64,000 bases of DNA. Source: Winogradskyella flava (GTDB lineage: Bacteria; Bacteroidota; Bacteroidia; Flavobacteriales; Flavobacteriaceae). Below are positions 37,002 to 45,868 of this stretch, piece by piece. Numbering within the stretch: the first letter of the stretch is position 1; each line of letters opens with the position of its first letter. The notes under the pieces are model-generated. The model did no database searches. It saw only the letters and a list, made by a program, of their open reading frames with translations, and was not told the DNA's origin. Position numbers and translations under genes: made by a program. The DNA lies in contig NZ_JACLCP010000002.1 of assembly GCF_014243395.1 (NCBI RefSeq), positions 661,804 to 725,803 on the forward strand. Direction: 5' to 3'.

Positions 37002-38006
37002 ATGTTAAATCACGAATTCTACATAAAACGCTGCTTACAACTTGCGAAAAACGGATTGGGCACAACCAGACCAAATCCCATGGTAGGTGCCGTTATTGTG
37101 TGGGATGAAAAAATAATTGGCGAAAGCTACACTAGTCCATACGGTGGAAATCACGCAGAAGTCAATGCTATAAATGCAGTTAAGGATAAATCACTGTTGC
37201 GCCAAAGTACGATTTATGTAACTCTAGAACCATGTAGTCATTTTGGCAAAACACCACCGTGTAGCGATTTGATTATTGAGCACAAAATTCCTGAAGTTGT
37301 CATAGGCTGTGTAGATGACAATCCTGAAGTTGCTGGCAAAGGTATTGCCAGACTAAAAGCGTCAGGCTGTAATGTTATTGTTGGTGTTCTGGAGGAAGCA
37401 TGTAAAAAACATCACCAGCGCTTTTTTACATTTCACAACAAAAAACGTCCATATATTATTCTAAAATGGGCAGAAACTAAAGATGGCTTTATTGCTCCGA
37501 AAACTAAACAATTAAAAAAGCCCGTTTGGATCACCAATAAATATTCAAGGCAATTAGTTCATAGATGGCGAGCAGAAGAACAAGCTATTTTAATTGGGAC
37601 GAACACAGTTCTAGAAGACAAACCAAGCTTAACCGTTAGAGACTGGAAAGGCCAAAATCCTATTAGAGTGGTTTTGGATAGGGAATCGAAATTAGATAAC
37701 ACTTTAAAAGTCTTTGACAATAGAGCTAAAACCATAAGAATTACTGATAAGGATATTAATTTTGAATCACCTTTAGCAATTCAGATATGCAAACTTCTAT
37801 ATAAAAATAATATCAATTCGATTATAATCGAAGGTGGCTCAAAAACGTTGCAAACTTTTATTGATGAAGACCTATGGGACGAAGCAAGGATTTTTACGGG
37901 AGCTGCGGAGTTTCAAGATGGCATTAAAGCACCTAAATTAAGTGGACAATTGATGTCTGAATCTGGAATAGACAATGATATTCTAAAAATTTACGCAAAC
38001 ACATAA
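37002..38006 (+). CDS. ribD: Bifunctional diaminohydroxyphosphoribosylaminopyrimidine deaminase / 5-amino-6-(5-phosphoribosylamino)uracil reductase
   Basis: This 334-aa enzyme performs steps two and three of riboflavin synthesis. The zinc deaminase site is HAEVNAI (His51, Glu53) with Cys78 and Cys87 (PCSHFGKTPPC). The reductase half has the ILKWAETKDGFIAP substrate region and an IIEGGSKTLQTF NADPH site. Directly after the LEA-2 gene. Confidence 0.94.
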   Translation: MLNHEFYIKRCLQLAKNGLGTTRPNPMVGAVIVWDEKIIGESYTSPYGGNHAEVNAINAVKDKSLLRQSTIYVTLEPCSHFGKTPPCSDLIIEHKIPEVVIGCVDDNPEVAGKGIARLKASGCNVIVGVLEEACKKHHQRFFTFHNKKRPYIILKWAETKDGFIAPKTKQLKKPVWITNKYSRQLVHRWRAEEQAILIGTNTVLEDKPSLTVRDWKGQNPIRVVLDRESKLDNTLKVFDNRAKTIRITDKDINFESPLAIQICKLLYKNNINSIIIEGGSKTLQTFIDEDLWDEARIFTGAAEFQDGIKAPKLSGQLMSESGIDNDILKIYANT

Positions 38007-38012
38007 TAATAA

Positions 38013-38036
38013 GATCCCGAAACAAGTTCAGGATCA
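38013..38036. repeat. Palindromic intergenic repeat, GATCC-GAA/TTC-GGATC type
   Basis: GATCCCGAA and TTCAGGATC are near-perfect inverted arms around AACAAG, between ribD and the HAD gene. It is related to 24710-24735 and resembles short repeats scattered through many bacterial genomes. Confidence 0.55.
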
Positions 38037-38045
38037 TAAATCAAC

Positions 38046-38657
38046 ATGATTACAACGTTAATATTCGATTTTGGAGATGTCTTTATCAATTTAGATAAGC
38101 AAGGTGCCATGCAAAATGCTTTGAAACTTTTTGAACTAGACACATTTGACGATGATATGGTCGAAACCAACATTCAATATGAAATTGGTAAAATTTCAAC
38201 TGACGAATTTTTAAGCTTTTATCTTTCAAAATTCCCAAAACTCAATCGACAAGAAGTTATTGACGCATGGAACTATATTATTAAGGACTTTCCCAAGTAC
38301 AGATTTAATTTTATCAAATCTCTGTTTAATGACAAGCAATACAGGCTAATATTGTTAAGTAACACTAATGATATGCATATTGATTTTATTAAGCAAAATG
38401 CTGGGTTTTATATAGATTTTAAAATGTGTTTTGACCAGTTCTACCTGTCCCAAGAGATTCACCTTAGAAAACCAAATAAAGATATTTTTGAATTTGTACT
38501 GGAAGAAAACAACCTAAAGCCATATGAATGTCTTTTCATAGATGATACCAAAGAGAATACAGTTACCGCAAATACCATGGGAATATACACCTGGAATATA
38601 GATGAAACCAAAGAAGATATCATCAATCTTTTTGAGATAAAAAACAAACTCTTTTGA
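38046..38657 (+). CDS. HAD family hydrolase
   Basis: This 203-aa haloacid-dehalogenase-like phosphatase has motif I DFGDV (residues 8-12; nucleophile Asp8), motif II LLSNTND, motif III lysine in LRKPNKDIF and motif IV IDDTKEN. The all-helical cap is the subclass I type of HAD-IA phosphatases. The substrate is unknown. The stop overlaps the TTG start of the EamA transporter. Confidence 0.88.
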   Translation: MITTLIFDFGDVFINLDKQGAMQNALKLFELDTFDDDMVETNIQYEIGKISTDEFLSFYLSKFPKLNRQEVIDAWNYIIKDFPKYRFNFIKSLFNDKQYRLILLSNTNDMHIDFIKQNAGFYIDFKMCFDQFYLSQEIHLRKPNKDIFEFVLEENNLKPYECLFIDDTKENTVTANTMGIYTWNIDETKEDIINLFEIKNKLF

Positions 38658-39499
38658 TTTATTTAATTCTCAGTGTACTATCGTCAATGGCTATTTTTGT
38701 GTTATTTAAACTTTTTAGCAAGTTTAAGATAAACACCTTACAAGCCATAGTTGTTAACTACGTTACTGCTTTTACATGCGGTCTTTTCTTTTATGAAGGA
38801 ATCATTAGATCAGAAATTATAAATGCCGACTGGTTTGCTGTTGCTGTAACACTAGGTTTTTTGTTCATAGCCATATTTAATGTTATGGCACTAACAGCTC
38901 AAAAAAATGGTCTTTCAGTAGTTTCTGTTGCTAGCAAAATGAGTGTTATTATTCCTGTTTTATTTGGTATTTACGTATATAAGGAGAGTGCTGGCATTAT
39001 AAAAATAATAGGCATTGTTTTAGCATTGATTGCCGTCTATTTAACATCTATCAAACAGAAAGATGATACGGTTTTAACACGAGCTATATATTTACCGCTG
39101 ATACTATTTATAGGGTCGGGAATAATCGATACTTCTGTAAATCATTTTGCGCCTAAGAATAACATACAGCTATTCTTAGCTGTAATATTTGGAATTGCTG
39201 GTGTCATTGGTTTCATAATTATAGCCTATAAATCTTTGAGACTCAATCAGCATTTTAAATTTAAGAGTATACCTTTTGGCATTGCTCTTGGCATCGTCAA
39301 TTACTGTTCCATGTATTTTTTGCTAAAAGCGCTGCGTGTTGATGGCTTCGAGAGCTCCTCAATCTTCACAATTAACAATGTCGCAATAGTTGCTTTATCT
39401 ACACTAATAGGTCTGCTATTGTTCAAAGAGCATATATCAAAAACAAACTGGATAGGAATTGTCTTAGCTATGGCTGCAATAATACTTATCTCTTTTTGA
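38654..39499 (+). CDS. EamA/DMT family transporter
   Basis: This 281-aa inner-membrane protein has about ten TM helices in two EamA halves, each ending with a GIVLALIAVYL-type or GIVLAMAAIIL helix. DMT transporters export metabolites or amino acids; the substrate is not predictable. The start is TTG at 38654, overlapping the HAD stop by 4 bp, so the pair is translationally coupled. No ATG occurs before TM1. Confidence 0.85.
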   Translation: MIYLILSVLSSMAIFVLFKLFSKFKINTLQAIVVNYVTAFTCGLFFYEGIIRSEIINADWFAVAVTLGFLFIAIFNVMALTAQKNGLSVVSVASKMSVIIPVLFGIYVYKESAGIIKIIGIVLALIAVYLTSIKQKDDTVLTRAIYLPLILFIGSGIIDTSVNHFAPKNNIQLFLAVIFGIAGVIGFIIIAYKSLRLNQHFKFKSIPFGIALGIVNYCSMYFLLKALRVDGFESSSIFTINNVAIVALSTLIGLLLFKEHISKTNWIGIVLAMAAIILISF

Positions 39500-39571
39500 A
39501 ACCTATGAGTACTTAAAGCCTCTTTGATTTAGTTGTACATTAGTTAAAGTACATTCAATTAATAACTCAAT

Positions 39572-41167
39572 TTAGCGCTTAAGAATTTTCATGACTTTAG
39601 AGCTATTATCATGAAAGAGTTTCACCATATAAACCCCATTCGCTAGACTTTCCACATCAATGAAACTAGAATTTCTCTTGCTCAATATCCTCTTGCCCGT
39701 AATACTGTAAACCTCAATTTGATCAATTGGATTGTCTGCGGTAAAGTTTATAACATCCTTTGTAGGGTTTGGATAAGCACTTAAGCTTTGAAAGTCATAA
39801 TTATCAACAGATAAGCGATTAACACAATCGTCTGAAATCGTATTTACATTTTCTAGGATACCTGTATTATTAAAAGTTACATTATTAAAGCCACTGTAGT
39901 TTTCAGGATACCTATGCGCCCTAAAGGAGCCATTAGCGATTGGTTCAGTGAATTGATCAAAATTAGAATTGTTTCCAACTGGAATTCTGTAGACCCAGAC
40001 CACTTCTCCAGAAGGGTTAATTTCTGTTATTCTGCCATTAAAAGATTCATTTATCAATCCATTACCGTTCGGCATAATCTGAAACCCTGACTGCGCACCA
40101 GCATGCATAACTGTATTCATTATAATCCCATCCCAAGACCAAAAATAGGTTTCTGGTAAAAATTTACCGGAACTTAAACCATAAACGCCATTTGTATCGT
40201 TAGGATCTATTATGTGGACAGAAGAAGCCGTTAAATTATCACCATAGCCATCATTGCAAAAGACTGACATTTTGCCTTGATGACTACCATCCATAATCCA
40301 TTTAATATCATGTTGTCTTCCAAGTTTTCTGTCTAAAGCAGTGCCTTGATCATACACTTCTGGATTGCCCCATCGCCATAAAAGATCACCGCCTTTGCCA
40401 TAATTTCCTCCAGTACTCATAGCTGCTTCGGCAGTAGAAGTACTATGGTCTATAATAAAAACCTCACTTAAATGCCTAGCTGATATAGCTATTTGATCTA
40501 GAGTCTCATTATAGTCTAATGCATTGGCATGAATAGGATTTGAACCATTACCATTGTCAAAGTTGATATCTAATAATTGTGGATTATTTGCAACTACACC
40601 AAAATTAGGTTTTGAACTATCAAAGTCTTGTACTAAGTGATCAAAGAGTTTCCACTCCCATACTATATTGGCTGAGTCTGTTCCTACGGGCTCAATCTCA
40701 ACAATTCTTTCAAGTTGCAATATATCTTCAGGAAAGGAAGTATCTAAACCTTCGGCAAACAATTCGGTGTTCGTATATATATCCCTGATAAGTACTAAAA
40801 AATTACCATTGGGCAAAGGTTCTATATCATGGTGAATCCTGAAGCCAAATTCTGCTTGATAGTCAATACTCCAAAGTACATTATCATTCCAATCTCTAAT
40901 ATCAGCTACAAAGCCGCTACTTTGTAACAAAGTACCATTCTCTAATAAATAGGCATTTCTGCTATTAGTTCCTGAAGATGTCCATTCATTAACCACCTCT
41001 CCACAACCATCTATTAAAAACACCCTATTATCTGAATTCGGTTTAAATAGTGTATAACCGTCCGATTTAATCTCATTAAAATCATCAAAAATTAAACCAA
41101 CAGTCTCTTGAGCTATTAATGTGCATGTAAAGCACGATACTAAAACAAGTAAGATTTTCTTCATCAT
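39572..41167 (-). CDS. Arylsulfotransferase-like (ASST) secreted T9SS protein
   Basis: This 531-aa protein has a signal peptide (residues 1-19, ending LIAQ). A beta-propeller of the arylsulfotransferase/ASST type spans about 60-440 (HHDIEPLPNGNFLV, RQHDIKWI, GAQSGFQIMPNGNGLI). A type A T9SS sorting domain lies at about 460-531 (SAYPNPTKDVINF, ESLANGVYMVKL). True ASSTs use a histidine as sulfate acceptor and HHD here is a candidate; activity is uncertain. Start at the first of two ATGs (41167 or 41164). Confidence 0.85.
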   Translation of the reverse strand: MMKKILLVLVSCFTCTLIAQETVGLIFDDFNEIKSDGYTLFKPNSDNRVFLIDGCGEVVNEWTSSGTNSRNAYLLENGTLLQSSGFVADIRDWNDNVLWSIDYQAEFGFRIHHDIEPLPNGNFLVLIRDIYTNTELFAEGLDTSFPEDILQLERIVEIEPVGTDSANIVWEWKLFDHLVQDFDSSKPNFGVVANNPQLLDINFDNGNGSNPIHANALDYNETLDQIAISARHLSEVFIIDHSTSTAEAAMSTGGNYGKGGDLLWRWGNPEVYDQGTALDRKLGRQHDIKWIMDGSHQGKMSVFCNDGYGDNLTASSVHIIDPNDTNGVYGLSSGKFLPETYFWSWDGIIMNTVMHAGAQSGFQIMPNGNGLINESFNGRITEINPSGEVVWVYRIPVGNNSNFDQFTEPIANGSFRAHRYPENYSGFNNVTFNNTGILENVNTISDDCVNRLSVDNYDFQSLSAYPNPTKDVINFTADNPIDQIEVYSITGKRILSKRNSSFIDVESLANGVYMVKLFHDNSSKVMKILKR

Positions 41168-41178
41168 TTTTTTTTAAA

Positions 41179-41186
41179 CAAAAATA
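41179..41186 (-). promoter_or_regulatory. -7 element for ASST-like gene
   Basis: TATTTTTG on the minus strand, 11 nt before the ATG at 41167; predicted leader about 5 nt. Confidence 0.45.
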
Positions 41187-41287
41187 GACAATTTTGAAAA
41201 ATCGAAAACTTTAGAATGTTAATTCCACAAAGTCCGAATAATAAAAATAATAGTTCTGGTTTAAACATTATGTCTAATTTTAAGCTC

Positions 41288-41893
41288 ATGAAGTTTGATA
41301 CTTACAAAACAATTACAGAGTCGGCACAAGGTGAAATTTTCAAGGATAAAAACAGTAAATTTTATGGTTTTGCATTTCCTGTAACCACTGAAGATCAAAT
41401 TAGAGCTCATCTAGATAGGCTAAAAAAAGAACACTATACCGCAAGACATTGGTGTTACGCCTATCAAATTGGCACAGAAACCATTCGTCACAGAGTTAAT
41501 GATGATGGTGAACCCAATAATTCAGCAGGAATGCCAATCTATGGTCAAATACAATCTTATGAACTTACGAATGTCCTTATCGTGGTAATTCGCTATTATG
41601 GCGGTGTAAAGCTTGGTGTAGGCGGATTGATAAACGCTTATAAAACTGCTGCTCATTTGTCTATTGAGAACGCACAAGTTGTAGAAAAAACGATTAATAC
41701 GATTTTTCAACTGAAATTTGAATATAAAAACATGAGTAAAGTAATGCGCATACTTAAAGAAAATCAGGTAGAGGTCATCAATCAGAGGTTAGAGCACTCC
41801 TGTTTGTTAGAAATATCTGTCAGAAAAGGTAACGCTTCAAAAGTATTTGAACTTTTTAATGCTTTTTTCGGTGTAGAAATACGTGAATTATAA
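41288..41893 (+). CDS. YigZ/IMPACT family protein
   Basis: This 201-aa protein of the YigZ family has the N-terminal UPF0029/Impact domain (KDKNSKFYGFAFPV, HWCYAYQIG, DDGEPNNSAGMPI, VVIRYYGGVKLGVGGL) and a C-terminal DUF1949 ferredoxin-like domain. The domain is related to translation regulators, but its bacterial role is unclear. I start at ATG 41288 (MKFDTYKT), where homologs begin; ATG 41270 (6 residues longer) is also possible, and 41216 is unlikely. It ends 6 bp into the convergent thioesterase gene. Confidence 0.85.
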   Translation: MKFDTYKTITESAQGEIFKDKNSKFYGFAFPVTTEDQIRAHLDRLKKEHYTARHWCYAYQIGTETIRHRVNDDGEPNNSAGMPIYGQIQSYELTNVLIVVIRYYGGVKLGVGGLINAYKTAAHLSIENAQVVEKTINTIFQLKFEYKNMSKVMRILKENQVEVINQRLEHSCLLEISVRKGNASKVFELFNAFFGVEIREL

Positions 41894-42295
41894 CGAATAA
41901 TTTTGCAGTTTATCTAAAAGATATTTTGGGCATCGCGTAGGTCTGTTCCTTTTCATGTCTATAAAAGCCAATATGGTATTGCCAGTTGCCAGTAGTTCAT
42001 CGGATGCATTATATAGCTCATAATCAAATTCAATTGAAGCCGTTGGTAACTTTTTCAACTTAGTCTTTACTTTAAGCACATCGTCATAACGTGCTGAACT
42101 TTTGTAATTTATAGATAATGAAATGACTGGCAGCATAATACCCTCTGCTTCCATATCATTATAGCTTAGCCCAAACTCTCGTAACCACTCGGTTCTCCCA
42201 ACTTCAAAATACACGGCATAGTTGGCATGATACACAACACCCATCTGGTCTGTCTCGCCATAACGTACTCTAATTTTTGTTTCGTTAAATTTCAA
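41888..42295 (-). CDS. Acyl-CoA thioesterase, YbgC/FadM type
   Basis: This 135-aa hot-dog-fold protein has the active-site pattern YGETDQMGVVYHANY with the catalytic Asp. Family members hydrolyse short or long acyl-CoA or act with the Tol-Pal system. It is divergent from dnaA across a 198-bp leader region and overlaps the end of the YigZ gene. Confidence 0.88.
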   Translation of the reverse strand: MKFNETKIRVRYGETDQMGVVYHANYAVYFEVGRTEWLREFGLSYNDMEAEGIMLPVISLSINYKSSARYDDVLKVKTKLKKLPTASIEFDYELYNASDELLATGNTILAFIDMKRNRPTRCPKYLLDKLQNYSL

Positions 42296-42382
42296 TTATA
42301 TAGTTCTGTTTGATAAAAAATTTGTAATTTTCAGCTGTTTTAAACATGAGGAAAAATTTCTGAAAATTCAATAGATTTTGAT

Positions 42383-42413
42383 TTTTTTTTTAAGAATTTT
42401 GTTCACATATTTG
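42383..42413 (+). promoter_or_regulatory. Candidate dnaA promoter with DnaA-box-like site
   Basis: CATATTTG (42406-42413) is one mismatch from TANNTTTG, and TTTT lies at the 19-nt upstream position. TTGTTCACA (42399-42407), one mismatch from the relaxed DnaA box TTWTNCACA, overlaps it, which would fit autoregulation. No further DnaA boxes were found in the leader. Confidence 0.4.
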
Positions 42414-42429
42414 TCGTGTTCAAAACAAC

Positions 42430-42457
42430 AAGAGAATCCTAATTCTCTTTTTTTTTG
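42430..42457 (+). terminator. Terminator-like hairpin in the dnaA leader
   Basis: AAGAGAAT and ATTCTCTT pair around the loop CCTA and run straight into eight T residues: a complete intrinsic-terminator structure 37 bp before the dnaA ATG. No plus-strand gene ends here (the preceding plus-strand gene stops at 41893, and the gene between them is on the minus strand). It is either an attenuator of dnaA or the end of a short leader RNA. Confidence 0.65.
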
Positions 42458-42493
42458 CTAATCTAACTAACAATTAAAAATCTAACTTAACGA

Positions 42494-43921
42494 ATGGAGA
42501 TCACAGCGGAATCTGTATGGAGTAATTGTCTCGCCTTTATAAAAGATAATATACAACCACAAGCCTATAAAACGTGGTTCGAACCCATACAAGCCGTTAA
42601 ACTTTCGGGTAATGCATTAAGCATTCAAGTGCCCAGTAAATTTTTCTACGAGTGGTTAGAAGAGCACTATGTAAAAATCCTAAAAGTTTCATTGACTAAG
42701 GAGTTAGGTGAAGATGCTAAATTGGTTTATGTCATTAAGATGGAAAACACATATGGCAATAAGCAACCATTTACCGAAAAAATACCTAGTGCAAATAGAA
42801 CACCTGTGAAGTCACAAGATGTTGATGTACCATTTAATAACAAGAGCCCAGAATTAAAGAACCCTTTCATAATTCCAGGAATTAGAAATGTAAAAATTGA
42901 GTCTCAGTTAAATCCAAGCTATACTTTTGAAAACTTTCTCGAAGGAGACTCAAATCGTTTGGCTAGAAATGCTGGTATCGCAGTGGCTAACAAACCTGGA
43001 GGAACATCTTTTAATCCACTTCTAATTTTTGGAGGTGTTGGCCTTGGCAAAACACATTTAGCACATGCTATTGGTGTTGACATAAAGGATAAATACCCTG
43101 AAAAAACGGTTTTATATATTTCTGCCGAAAAGTTCACACAGCAATATATTGATTCTGTAAAAAAGAATAATAGAAATGATTTTATTCACTTCTATCAAAT
43201 CATTGATGTATTGATTATTGATGATGTACAGTTCTTATCAGGAAAAACAGGAACTCAAGATGTTTTCTTCCATATTTTCAACCATTTACACCAAAACGGT
43301 AAGCAGGTAGTTTTAACAAGTGATAAAGCTCCTGTAGACATGCAAGATATTGAACAACGTTTGTTGTCTAGATTTAAATGGGGACTTTCTGCTGAATTAC
43401 AAACACCTGATTTCGAAACTCGAGTTTCAATATTAAAGAACAAGCTTTACAGAGATGGCGTAGAAATGCCTGACGAAATTGTCGAGTACGTTGCTAAACA
43501 CATTAAAACTAATGTTAGAGAGCTTGAAGGTGCTATAATTTCACTTATCGCGCAATCATCTTTTAACAAGAAAGAAATTACCATCAACCTTGCTAAAGAT
43601 ATTGTTGAGAAATTCGTTAAAAACACCAAGCGTGAAGTCTCTATAGACTACATTCAAAAAGTGGTTTCGGATTATTTCCAAATGGATGTGAATACACTTC
43701 AGTCTAAAACTCGTAAAAGACATATTGTACAGGCGCGTCAACTTGCCATGTTTTTTGCTAAGAAATATACCAAAGCTTCTTTGGCTAGTATCGGTTCTCA
43801 AATTGGTCAGCGTGACCACGCTACTGTTTTACATGCTTGTAAAACCGTAGATAACCTTTCCTCTACTGATAAACAGTTTAGAAAGTATGTTGAGGACTTA
43901 TCTAAAAAGTTATCTATATAA
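42494..43921 (+). CDS. dnaA: Chromosomal replication initiator protein DnaA
   Basis: This 475-aa protein has all four DnaA domains: the N-terminal DnaB/HobA-binding domain (about 1-80) and a linker (81-140). The AAA+ ATPase has Walker A GGVGLGKT (180-187) and Walker B LIIDDVQF. The C-terminal DNA-binding domain has the signature DHATVLHACKTV. Length is normal. The leader upstream holds a terminator hairpin. The gene is followed 11 bp on by the phosphatase gene. Confidence 0.97.
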   Translation: MEITAESVWSNCLAFIKDNIQPQAYKTWFEPIQAVKLSGNALSIQVPSKFFYEWLEEHYVKILKVSLTKELGEDAKLVYVIKMENTYGNKQPFTEKIPSANRTPVKSQDVDVPFNNKSPELKNPFIIPGIRNVKIESQLNPSYTFENFLEGDSNRLARNAGIAVANKPGGTSFNPLLIFGGVGLGKTHLAHAIGVDIKDKYPEKTVLYISAEKFTQQYIDSVKKNNRNDFIHFYQIIDVLIIDDVQFLSGKTGTQDVFFHIFNHLHQNGKQVVLTSDKAPVDMQDIEQRLLSRFKWGLSAELQTPDFETRVSILKNKLYRDGVEMPDEIVEYVAKHIKTNVRELEGAIISLIAQSSFNKKEITINLAKDIVEKFVKNTKREVSIDYIQKVVSDYFQMDVNTLQSKTRKRHIVQARQLAMFFAKKYTKASLASIGSQIGQRDHATVLHACKTVDNLSSTDKQFRKYVEDLSKKLSI

Positions 43922-43932
43922 ACCTTTAAACC

Positions 43933-44394
43933 ATGACGTGTATATTAATGGTGTGCTTAGGCAATATTTGTCGTTCGCCATTAGCTCATGGTATACTAAA
44001 ATCCAAACTTTCCAAGAATAACTTTTTTGTAGATTCCGCGGGCACTGCAGCTTACCATATAGGCAATTCACCAGATCATCGTTCCATTAAAGTCGCAAAA
44101 GAAAAAGGTATAGACATCAGTTCCCAAAGTGCTAGACAATTTACAGTCACTGATTTTGATAGATTTGACTACATCTATGCTATGGACCGATCTAACTATA
44201 CTAACATCATTTCATTGGCAAGAGGCAACGAAGATATTGGAAAGGTAAAATTGTTTTTAGAAGAAAATAATAACATCTTTAATAAAGATGTACCGGACCC
44301 ATACTATGGAGGTATCAATGACTTTCATCATGTTTTTGATTTGATCGATGATACTTGTGAGTTGATTGCTAAGAGACTAAAAAGTGTTCTTTAG
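43933..44394 (+). CDS. Low-molecular-weight protein-tyrosine phosphatase
   Basis: This 153-aa phosphatase has the P-loop C-x5-R (Cys8 to Arg14, VCLGNICRSP) and a C-terminal DPYYGG with the general-acid Asp. It removes phosphate from tyrosine or small substrates and may act on surface-polysaccharide kinases. It follows dnaA by 11 bp and is likely cotranscribed with it, a pairing I recall from other Flavobacteriaceae. Confidence 0.92.
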   Translation: MTCILMVCLGNICRSPLAHGILKSKLSKNNFFVDSAGTAAYHIGNSPDHRSIKVAKEKGIDISSQSARQFTVTDFDRFDYIYAMDRSNYTNIISLARGNEDIGKVKLFLEENNNIFNKDVPDPYYGGINDFHHVFDLIDDTCELIAKRLKSVL

Positions 44395-44461
44395 CAGATG
44401 AAGCCAGACTTTTAATTGATATTTCGTACTTTAGTAGAGTAATATCCTCAATATTCTACCT

Positions 44462-45868
44462 ATGAAAACCTTAAACTTATCCTTAGCACTATTCTTAGTA
44501 TTTAATTTGTTTTCCAATGCCCAAGATTTAGACCTTGAATTATTCGCCTCTGGACTAAATAGGCCAGTCAATCTTAAGCACGCAGGAGATGATAGACTAT
44601 TTGTTGCAGAGCAAGATGGTCTTATAAAAATTATCAATGCAGATGGCACTGTTAATAGTGTACCATTTTTAAATATTAGTGGTCGTATAGATAGTTCAGG
44701 TAATGAGCAAGGGCTTTTAGGTTTGGCATTTCATCCAGACTATGCAAACAATGGTTATTTTTTTGTAAACTACATTAATGATACGGAAGATACTGTTGTC
44801 GCAAGATTTTCTAGGAGTAGTTCTAATCCATCATTAGCAGATCCGAATTCAGAACTAATTATCCTCACTATTCCTCAACCTTTTAGCAACCATAATGCAG
44901 GTGAAATGCATTTTGGACCGAATGGTCATCTTTATATCGCCACTGGTGATGGAGGCTCTGGCGGCGACCCTCAAAACAACTCTCAAAACCTTGGAAACCT
45001 ATTAGGTAAATTGTTAAGGATTAATGTCGATAATGCAACGGTTACTAATCCTTATGTTATTCCATCTGACAACCCATTTGTGGGTAATTCTGCTGCAATG
45101 GACGAAATTTGGGCTTATGGATTACGTAATCCATGGAAGTTTTCCTTTGACACTTCTAATGCAGATTTATGGATTGGTGATGTTGGCCAGAACGCTCGAG
45201 AAGAAATTAATCTTACAGTTTCAACCGACAATATAGGCGGCATTAATTACGGCTGGAGATGCTATGAAGGTAACAACATTTTCAATACTACGGTCGGTTG
45301 CCCAAATGGTAATACTTTAACTTTTCCAGTGGCAGAATATTCGCATTCAGGTGGCAGATGTTCTATCACAGGCGGATATAGATATAGAGGTACAGAATAC
45401 CCAAGTCTAGAGGGGCTATATTTCTTTGCTGACATATGTACACAAGAAATCGGCTATTTAAGATTTGACAATGGAAACTGGAGCTCAACTTTTGAGAATT
45501 TTTCTGGTAGTATAGCTGCATTTGGAGAGGATGTCAATGGCGAGCTTTACGCTTGCTCTCTTGGTGGAAACATTTCTAAGCTTATAGATAATGATACTCT
45601 TGGTCTAAATGATTTTGATCAAAACTCAATCTCTCTTTACCCTAATCCAACAATAGACGAATTAAATATTGATTTTCAGTCATATAAATCAGCGTCAATT
45701 AATACTATATTAATTTACGATATGCAAGGTAAGGTTATAGCTTCCATAGACAGAACTGCTGAGGAAATACAAAAGATTAATACTTCAGATTTCACAAATG
45801 GTATATATTTGTTAAAGTTGATGTCAGTAAATGGCGATCAGCTAATCTATAAATTTGTAATACATTAA
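44462..45868 (+). CDS. PQQ-type sugar dehydrogenase-like secreted T9SS protein
   Basis: This 468-aa protein has a signal peptide (residues 1-19, ending SNAQ) and a six-bladed GSDH-type beta-propeller (GLLGLAFHPDY, ATGDGGSGGDPQNNSQNLGNLLGKLLRI, WAYGLRNPWKF, IGDVGQNAREEI). A T9SS type A sorting domain covers about 395-468 (SLYPNPTIDELNI, TNGIYLLKL). It probably oxidises sugars or aldoses on the cell surface with PQQ. The stop overlaps the next start by one base. Confidence 0.88.
   Translation: MKTLNLSLALFLVFNLFSNAQDLDLELFASGLNRPVNLKHAGDDRLFVAEQDGLIKIINADGTVNSVPFLNISGRIDSSGNEQGLLGLAFHPDYANNGYFFVNYINDTEDTVVARFSRSSSNPSLADPNSELIILTIPQPFSNHNAGEMHFGPNGHLYIATGDGGSGGDPQNNSQNLGNLLGKLLRINVDNATVTNPYVIPSDNPFVGNSAAMDEIWAYGLRNPWKFSFDTSNADLWIGDVGQNAREEINLTVSTDNIGGINYGWRCYEGNNIFNTTVGCPNGNTLTFPVAEYSHSGGRCSITGGYRYRGTEYPSLEGLYFFADICTQEIGYLRFDNGNWSSTFENFSGSIAAFGEDVNGELYACSLGGNISKLIDNDTLGLNDFDQNSISLYPNPTIDELNIDFQSYKSASINTILIYDMQGKVIASIDRTAEEIQKINTSDFTNGIYLLKLMSVNGDQLIYKFVIH

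Noticed and set aside
36543..38006. Riboflavin (FMN) riboswitch upstream of ribD
   Set aside because: ribD directly follows the LEA-2 gene with no leader, and no RFN element sequence is seen before 36543.
42296..42493. Replication origin next to dnaA
   Set aside because: Only one DnaA-box-like site and no box cluster; the origin is probably elsewhere or not visible by eye.
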